Shown here in pieces: positions 27,583 through 31,972 of a stretch of DNA of 31,972 nt (position 1 is its first letter; each line of letters starts with the position of its first letter). Both the position numbers and the translations under genes were made by a program. The DNA is from an uncultured Prevotella sp. (GTDB lineage: Bacteria > Bacteroidota > Bacteroidia > Bacteroidales > Bacteroidaceae): NCBI GenBank assembly GCA_900544825.1, contig UQWP01000041.1, forward strand, positions 1 through 31,972, in the 5' to 3' direction. The notes beneath the pieces were generated by a model. That model had not been told where the DNA came from and made no database searches. It saw nothing but the letters and a program-made list of their open reading frames with translations.

Positions 27583-29307
27583 CTAATATTTAGCCTCATC
27601 CTGCGGAATTGCCTCATCATGGTCATCCAGATAAAGCAACCTGCCCGGGTGATACTGTTCACTTGCCACCGAATGTTCATCCTGGCGGTATCGGGTCTGG
27701 ATGCCGCCGATGCCCAACAGGGTATGGAATGCTGAAAGACTCGTCTGAACCTGCTTGGTACGGTTATCTGCCAACGCTTTCACTACCTTCGGATATTCCT
27801 TATCAAAACCCAGTGAAGTCCAGATGATAAAAGGCACATGAAGCTCGTTATCAGATGCCTTCGGGGCTGCATGGAGGAAGAGTTTCCGATTGTCATCGAA
27901 GATATTCTCTCCATGATCGCTGGTATAGAGCATCGCCGAGGTAGGCTGACCATATACTCCATCCGTCTTGGTCTGAACCAGCTCCCATTTCTGCAGACGC
28001 TCTACAATCCCATACAGGATATAATCGGTATATCGGATGGTATTATCGTAGGCATTCAGCAGGTCACGCCGGTTCTCCGGCTTTGCCTCACTCCTACTAT
28101 CAGGCTTGAAGTAAGCAAAGCTGCGGGGATAACGCTCCTGGTAATTGAAGTGGGAACCATAGGTATGAAGTACCACGAAGAGCTTGCGATAACGGTAATG
28201 GGCTGGGGATGAAGCATCAGCCTCCGGCAAGATCTTATCCAGTTTCTGCAACAGATCCTCATCGTAATGACTGCTCTGAGCAGATTCTTCCTTCTTCAGA
28301 AAGTAAGACTCATCAGCCTGCTCTCCCAGAAAATCGATAAACGAATGGTTGGGAAGCTGGTTGCTGATAAACACGGTATGGAATCCGGCTTCCCTGAAGG
28401 CAGCCAGGATGCCTTTCTCATGAAAGAGTCTTGGAAAATCCTCTGCCGATGCCGCCGACAGAAGCATCGGTACACTCTTGTGAGTGGTATTGCTCTGCGT
28501 GGTTGCATCAGGGAAAGCCTTGATACCCGGCGTTTTGGAAAGCAGCGGATTGGTATTCCGAGGATAGCCGTAGAGACTGAAGTTGTGGGCACGAGCCGTC
28601 TCTCCCACCACCATCACATACACTTCGGGAGCTTCCGCCTTGTGATCACTCCGGGCATCAAACCGGAAGTTACGGCTTGCCTCCTGGTAATTCTCGGATG
28701 CCGCATTGCGCTCAAATGCCAGATAGAGGTTATAGCAGATATTGACGGGATAAAGCTGATTACGCATCCGGTAACCATCCACCACCACATAACAGGCAAG
28801 AAGACAGAAGAGGCCGATGGATCCAACCTCCATCACCCATCTACAGATATGATGCTTGAAAGAGACTGATATCTGATGCTTCTTCCTGATATGGATGACC
28901 GCCAGGATGAGCAAGGGAAGATAGATTACGAAGACACCTACCACAGCAGGCAACAGATTGTCCAGCAGTTCCATCACCTCTCCCGGATTAGTGGTCACGA
29001 GATTCAGGAACATATCCACCGCTATCACTCCTGTTCCGAAGAGATAGAGCAAAACCAACTGGAAGGCGGCAAAAAAGACAAAGATAAATGCCCACCACAC
29101 CATCTTACCCGGACATCTGGCTACAGAAAAGAACCACATATACAGCGCCAGAGGCAACAGCACATTGGCTGCGCCCGCCCAGAAAGACAATCTTTCGGTA
29201 AAGCACAGGGCGATGTTGGGCAGCAGCAATGCCACCACTGCATACCAGTAGAGGAAGGTGCCCGAAGACACCTTATTATATATCGTATTAACTATAGAAT
29301 TACACAT
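27583..29307 (-). CDS. Phosphoethanolamine transferase (EptA/sulfatase family)
   Basis: The 574-residue inner-membrane enzyme has about five N-terminal membrane helices (from residue 18 to 175) and a periplasmic alkaline-phosphatase-like domain. Motifs match EptA/MCR-type enzymes: VVGETARAHNFSLYGYPRNTNP (E236 metal ligand), TQSNTTHKSVPML with T275 in the nucleophile position, FVVLHTYGSHFNY, and YTSDHGENIFD near residue 470. These transfer phosphoethanolamine to lipid A or related glycolipids, which alters surface charge and cationic-peptide resistance. The gene is alone between the nitrilase and barrel genes. The start region carries a duplicated leader (29,307-29,366). Specific acceptor unknown; EptA, EptB and CptA types cannot be told apart by eye. 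Confidence 0.85.
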   Translation of the reverse strand: MCNSIVNTIYNKVSSGTFLYWYAVVALLLPNIALCFTERLSFWAGAANVLLPLALYMWFFSVARCPGKMVWWAFIFVFFAAFQLVLLYLFGTGVIAVDMFLNLVTTNPGEVMELLDNLLPAVVGVFVIYLPLLILAVIHIRKKHQISVSFKHHICRWVMEVGSIGLFCLLACYVVVDGYRMRNQLYPVNICYNLYLAFERNAASENYQEASRNFRFDARSDHKAEAPEVYVMVVGETARAHNFSLYGYPRNTNPLLSKTPGIKAFPDATTQSNTTHKSVPMLLSAASAEDFPRLFHEKGILAAFREAGFHTVFISNQLPNHSFIDFLGEQADESYFLKKEESAQSSHYDEDLLQKLDKILPEADASSPAHYRYRKLFVVLHTYGSHFNYQERYPRSFAYFKPDSRSEAKPENRRDLLNAYDNTIRYTDYILYGIVERLQKWELVQTKTDGVYGQPTSAMLYTSDHGENIFDDNRKLFLHAAPKASDNELHVPFIIWTSLGFDKEYPKVVKALADNRTKQVQTSLSAFHTLLGIGGIQTRYRQDEHSVASEQYHPGRLLYLDDHDEAIPQDEAKY

Positions 29308-29366
29308 AGACTATACCTTATTATATATATAGCATCATTCATCGACTACACCTTATTATATATAGC
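29269..29366 (-). repeat. Duplicated translation-start leader of the phosphoethanolamine transferase gene
   Basis: Minus-strand copies of TATATAATAAGGTRTAGT lie at 29,366-29,345 and 29,333-29,310, the core 35 bases apart, with a third partial copy inside the gene (29,283-29,269). An ATG follows each: the real start at 29,307 and one at 29,342 that opens a 16-codon leader frame ending at 29,292, overlapping the gene out of frame. The TA runs differ in length between copies. Confidence 0.5.
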
Positions 29367-29409
29367 ACATCACGGAAATGCATCATTGGTGTTTCGTGAT
29401 AAAAAACTA

Positions 29410-30579
29410 TCAAAATGCTTCATTGATATTGAAGAGGAAACCAGACTGTCCTGACTTTCCAAATCCATAATCCAATCTTACATTCACATTCTTCTTGAAC
29501 TCCCAGCGATAGCCTACTCCTGCATTCGGCAGAATCTGTCTGCTTCTCAACGCAGAGAACTTAGGGAAAACAGTACCTGCTCCAACCCAGACTACAATAC
29601 CATTTCGCTTCCAGACATGCTGTCGCAACTCCACGGTGCCCTCCAGGGAATGCTTGTCACGATAGCGCCCCTCGTAGTAACCGCGCATCGAACTGGTACC
29701 TCCCAGTTCTGCCATCATACCCCATGAAGGATTGCCGAAATTAAGGTTGGCTCCGAAATCCTCGGCGAGTATCGTTCCCTTGCCCAGTCGCTGATAGGCA
29801 TCAAAACGGAAGTGAGTCGTACTGAAGGCATAATCATTACCCATAAATTTTGGTCGGAACATCTGTTTCAGATTCAGATAGATACCCCGGTGCGGATTGG
29901 TGAGATTATCTCGATTGTCATAAACCAGAGATATGCCCGCTCCCACATTCCAGGTATGCTTATCCATCCCCTGCAACAATTCCGGGCGCTCTATCTGCTT
30001 GCCTATCACATAGTCGTAAGCTGCCATCGGTCCCACATAGAAGTTATCGGCTACCCTGAACAGGAAGCTGGCTTCTGCCTGAGCCTGCCAACGCTTCATA
30101 TCACTCTTGTTGGCATCGTTATCGCCCATATCGTAACCGATTCCCCAGAAATCGGAAGGAAAGGAATAGAAATAGAGATGATAATCGATGCGGTAACGAC
30201 CGGCAGGAGCTATATGATTGCCCCGAACACCCAACATATAGAAGCCCACCGAACTGACATCACCGAAAAGCGATACATTGGAAGGCGGCAAGATGCTATC
30301 GTTAGGATCGGTGCGGTAAAGTCCTGCTGCCACCATTCCCAGACCAAACTTGGTATCGGATGCATAGTGCGGACCGCCTATCACGCTGAAGTCAAAGCGC
30401 TTATGCTGCTTGTTCTTGTTGGCATCATTGAAGTAGTCAAGGAATCGCGTCATCCACGATTTCTTGACCTGCTGGACAGTATCCATCTTCTCAGAAGAGA
30501 GGGTATCTGAAGAAATTGGCTCCGAGGCATAGCTGCTCAATGCCATCATCGCAAAAAGTATGGTTAGAATATGCTTCAT
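29410..30579 (-). CDS. Outer-membrane barrel of the Omp85/BamA type, no POTRA domains
   Basis: The 389-residue protein has a signal peptide (MKHILTILFAMMALSSYAS), then a Ser/Lys-rich linker and a beta-barrel of about 320 residues with alternating aromatic strands (HRFDFSVIGGPHYASDTKFGLG, NVGAGISLVYDNRDNLTNPHRGIYLNL, GGTSSMRGYYEGRYRDK) ending in a C-terminal Phe. The GTSSMRGYYEGRYRDK loop resembles the conserved (V)RGF/Y..G..RD region of Omp85 barrels. There are no POTRA repeats at the N-terminus, so it is a stand-alone barrel of the bacterial surface antigen type; function unknown. No promoter or operon partner is evident. Confidence 0.72.
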   Translation of the reverse strand: MKHILTILFAMMALSSYASEPISSDTLSSEKMDTVQQVKKSWMTRFLDYFNDANKNKQHKRFDFSVIGGPHYASDTKFGLGMVAAGLYRTDPNDSILPPSNVSLFGDVSSVGFYMLGVRGNHIAPAGRYRIDYHLYFYSFPSDFWGIGYDMGDNDANKSDMKRWQAQAEASFLFRVADNFYVGPMAAYDYVIGKQIERPELLQGMDKHTWNVGAGISLVYDNRDNLTNPHRGIYLNLKQMFRPKFMGNDYAFSTTHFRFDAYQRLGKGTILAEDFGANLNFGNPSWGMMAELGGTSSMRGYYEGRYRDKHSLEGTVELRQHVWKRNGIVVWVGAGTVFPKFSALRSRQILPNAGVGYRWEFKKNVNVRLDYGFGKSGQSGFLFNINEAF

Positions 30580-30619
30580 AAAGTCAATATTTTCCTGTTG
30601 ATTCTATTTTGGTCATTTA

Positions 30620-31582
30620 CTAATAAACCAGTGACACATTATCTATCCACAAGGTGTTGCCTGGTGTTCCGATATAAGCACCGCCATCCGAAGAAGAGAA
30701 CTGGAGAATGAGATGAGTAGGCGTTTCATCGGCAGCAGCCCATCCCACTTCTCTTACGGGCACACTCTTACCCTTGCTGTTGCGGGCATAATCGGTAGAA
30801 CGGAGTCCCATCGTTGCGGCATGGTAGCCAGCCATGTGACGGATATCACCATAATGGATGGTATAGGTGGCATCTTCTACCCATCCATTCGTACTCTTAG
30901 CATATCTTACTACCATCGTACCCACTCGCTTGGCAGTGATATTCCCCTTGGCATCCTCATGACGTTTCTGAAGATAGAGCACCACGATGGCATGGTCTCT
31001 TCCAGCCACAGTAGAAGCACCACTGAATCCATTCTGCTTGATTCGGTTGGCAACATCAGGAAGGGAGGTCTTGTAATCGAAACGCAGAGCCTTAGGTCGT
31101 GCAGTAAACGGAATGCCCCAGTTGATGGCCTTTGGACCATCCTTGGTACTGGTGATCGGTTCACGAACATCTCCCAGGAAAAGGGAACCGGCTGCAAGTA
31201 CCTTGATATTGATAAGTCCCAACACCTTTACCTTTTCTATATGAGTCTCCAGTTTGGCGCAATAGCCACTGCCGTGCCTGTCGCGATACACCGAATTGTT
31301 GGTCTTGTAAATGCCGGAAACATGCGCCAAGACATTGGATGAGCCCCAAGGAGACCCACCCTTATTGGTATATGGAGTATTGCCATGGATAGTCATATTA
31401 GGTCCTACGGCATAAATGGTTTTCTGATTACCACCAATGATAGCCGACTCTTTGATATTTCTGATTACCCAGTGGTCCATGTTTCCATATTTCAGAGGAA
31501 CCACTTTTTCCTGTCCCTGCATAGGAAGGCATGACAAAATAGCAAGTGCTAATGCAATGCCGAAAATTACCTGTTTTTTCAT
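30620..31582 (-). CDS. Exported PCMD-domain protein
   Basis: The 320-residue protein has an N-terminal export signal (MKKQVIFGIALALAILSC, possibly lipoprotein-like at Cys18, otherwise cleaved at MQG-Q) and a C-terminal domain of the PCMD type (putative carbohydrate metabolism domain), best seen in PKALRFDYKTSLPD, THLILQFSSSDGGAYIG and the end TLWIDNVSLVY, a jelly-roll-like fold. The middle (GWVEDATYTIHYGDIRHMAGYH) fits the same family. PCMD proteins are surface or periplasmic glycan-binding or handling proteins, often in sugar-use clusters, but none is next to it here. A -7 element (minus-strand TATCTTTG) lies at 31,612-31,619, without a clear -33. Confidence 0.72.
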   Translation of the reverse strand: MKKQVIFGIALALAILSCLPMQGQEKVVPLKYGNMDHWVIRNIKESAIIGGNQKTIYAVGPNMTIHGNTPYTNKGGSPWGSSNVLAHVSGIYKTNNSVYRDRHGSGYCAKLETHIEKVKVLGLINIKVLAAGSLFLGDVREPITSTKDGPKAINWGIPFTARPKALRFDYKTSLPDVANRIKQNGFSGASTVAGRDHAIVVLYLQKRHEDAKGNITAKRVGTMVVRYAKSTNGWVEDATYTIHYGDIRHMAGYHAATMGLRSTDYARNSKGKSVPVREVGWAAADETPTHLILQFSSSDGGAYIGTPGNTLWIDNVSLVY

Positions 31583-31611
31583 ATCTATTACTTTTATCTT
31601 TCTAGATGCTG

Positions 31612-31619
31612 CAAAGATA
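31612..31619 (-). promoter_or_regulatory. -7 element of the PCMD gene
   Basis: Minus-strand TATCTTTG, an exact TAnnTTTG match, about 30 bases before the start codon. The expected -33 TTTG is missing. Confidence 0.5.
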
Positions 31620-31715
31620 GAAAAACTTTTCGTACTTTCGGGTTTTCAGGGTACTAAAGAGTGAAATATTAAGAAATAATAATATATTTAAGGGATTTTA
31701 ATCGAAGAAAAACTA

Positions 31716-31760
31716 AAAAGCCCTGCAAGAGCAAAAGCTTGGAATAGTGAAAGCTTTTGC
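31716..31760 (-). terminator. Probable terminator of rfbB
   Basis: GCAAAAGCTT (31,731-31,740) and AAGCTTTTGC (31,751-31,760) form a perfect 10-bp stem with a 10-base loop. On the minus strand a T-rich tract (GGGCTTTTTAGTTTTTC) begins about 10 bases past the stem. Confidence 0.55.
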
Positions 31761-31776
31761 CCTTACATGGCGTCTA

Positions 31777-31972
31777 TTAACGGTTAGAATACATGTTGTC
31801 GTAGTACTTCTGGTAATCGCCAGAGGTAACGTTGTCCATCCATTCCTGGTTATCGAGATACCACTTCACTGTCTCCTCGATTCCCTCCTCAAACTGGAGT
31901 GATGGCTCCCAACCCAATTCCTTCTGCAACTTTCTAGAGTCGATGGCATAACGCATATCGTGACCCTTTCTA
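31777..31972 (-). CDS. rfbB: dTDP-glucose 4,6-dehydratase, 3' end only
   Basis: An open minus-strand frame enters from the right edge and stops at 31,777. The readable 64 residues contain KGHDMRYAIDSRKLQKELGW, PSLQFEEGIEETVKWYLDNQ and a final YYDNMYSNR, the typical C-terminus of RfbB/RmlB, an NAD-dependent short-chain dehydrogenase that makes dTDP-4-keto-6-deoxyglucose for rhamnose and other deoxysugars. The catalytic part lies outside the window. It suggests a surface-polysaccharide gene cluster to the right. Confidence 0.85.
   Translation of the reverse strand, partial: RKGHDMRYAIDSRKLQKELGWEPSLQFEEGIEETVKWYLDNQEWMDNVTSGDYQKYYDNMYSNR

Overview
The window looks like chromosome from a Bacteroidota species, most likely Prevotella/Segatella. 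The host genes read as Prevotella-like. Several promoters match the Bacteroidota primary-sigma pattern TTTG-N19/20-TAnnTTTG, and classical -35/-10 boxes are not evident. The species is an inference; no rRNA or other marker gene is present.

Bases 1 to about 19,410 are the early-gene end and the head/lysis genes of a Mu-like (transposable) prophage. Its tail genes and other end lie off the left edge. From the left: a lysis cassette (lipoprotein with a C-terminal membrane helix, resembling a one-protein spanin, overlapping a membrane-anchored coiled-coil protein, then an amidase endolysin), major capsid protein and prohead protease/scaffold, all on the minus strand. A divergent promoter at about 3,510-3,625 separates these from a plus-strand packaging and head block (terminase small and large subunits, gp36-like DUF1320, DUF935 portal, MuF head protein). 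A hairpin terminator at 8,413-8,447 ends that block. From 8,596 to 16,168 everything is on the minus strand and reads as the early-to-middle operon: an HTH-like early protein, a 31-residue membrane peptide, MuA transposase, MuB-like ATPase, a second RecA-fold ATPase, small unknown proteins, a gp16/GemA-like protein, a DUF3164 protein, a small HTH-like protein, a gpG-like virion morphogenesis protein and a tail-completion-like protein.

Bases 16,169-19,420 are the control and end region: a tRNA-like minihelix just upstream of the early operon, an unknown plus-strand gene, a short minus-strand gene facing a HTH repressor gene across two overlapping face-to-face promoters with palindromes, a membrane-anchored cargo protein, a small conserved-looking protein, and an end segment with ATGTAAAC repeats spaced about 21 or 42 bases, probably transposase-binding sites.

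Bases 19,425-31,972 are host chromosome: a TonB-receptor-like outer-membrane protein, aroB (shikimate pathway), menC-menE (menaquinone pathway), a GNAT-nitrilase fusion, a phosphoethanolamine transferase, a lone Omp85-type barrel, a PCMD-domain exported protein, and the 3' end of rfbB (dTDP-glucose 4,6-dehydratase). Apart from menC-menE these appear to be separate transcription units.

The most notable points are the mirror-symmetric divergent phage promoter, the face-to-face promoter switch beside the repressor, the phased repeat array at the phage end, the tRNA-like element in the early leader, and two places where genes seem to share DNA in different frames (lysis cassette and 3' end of the transposase gene). 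Family assignments rest on motif recognition by eye; no database search was run.
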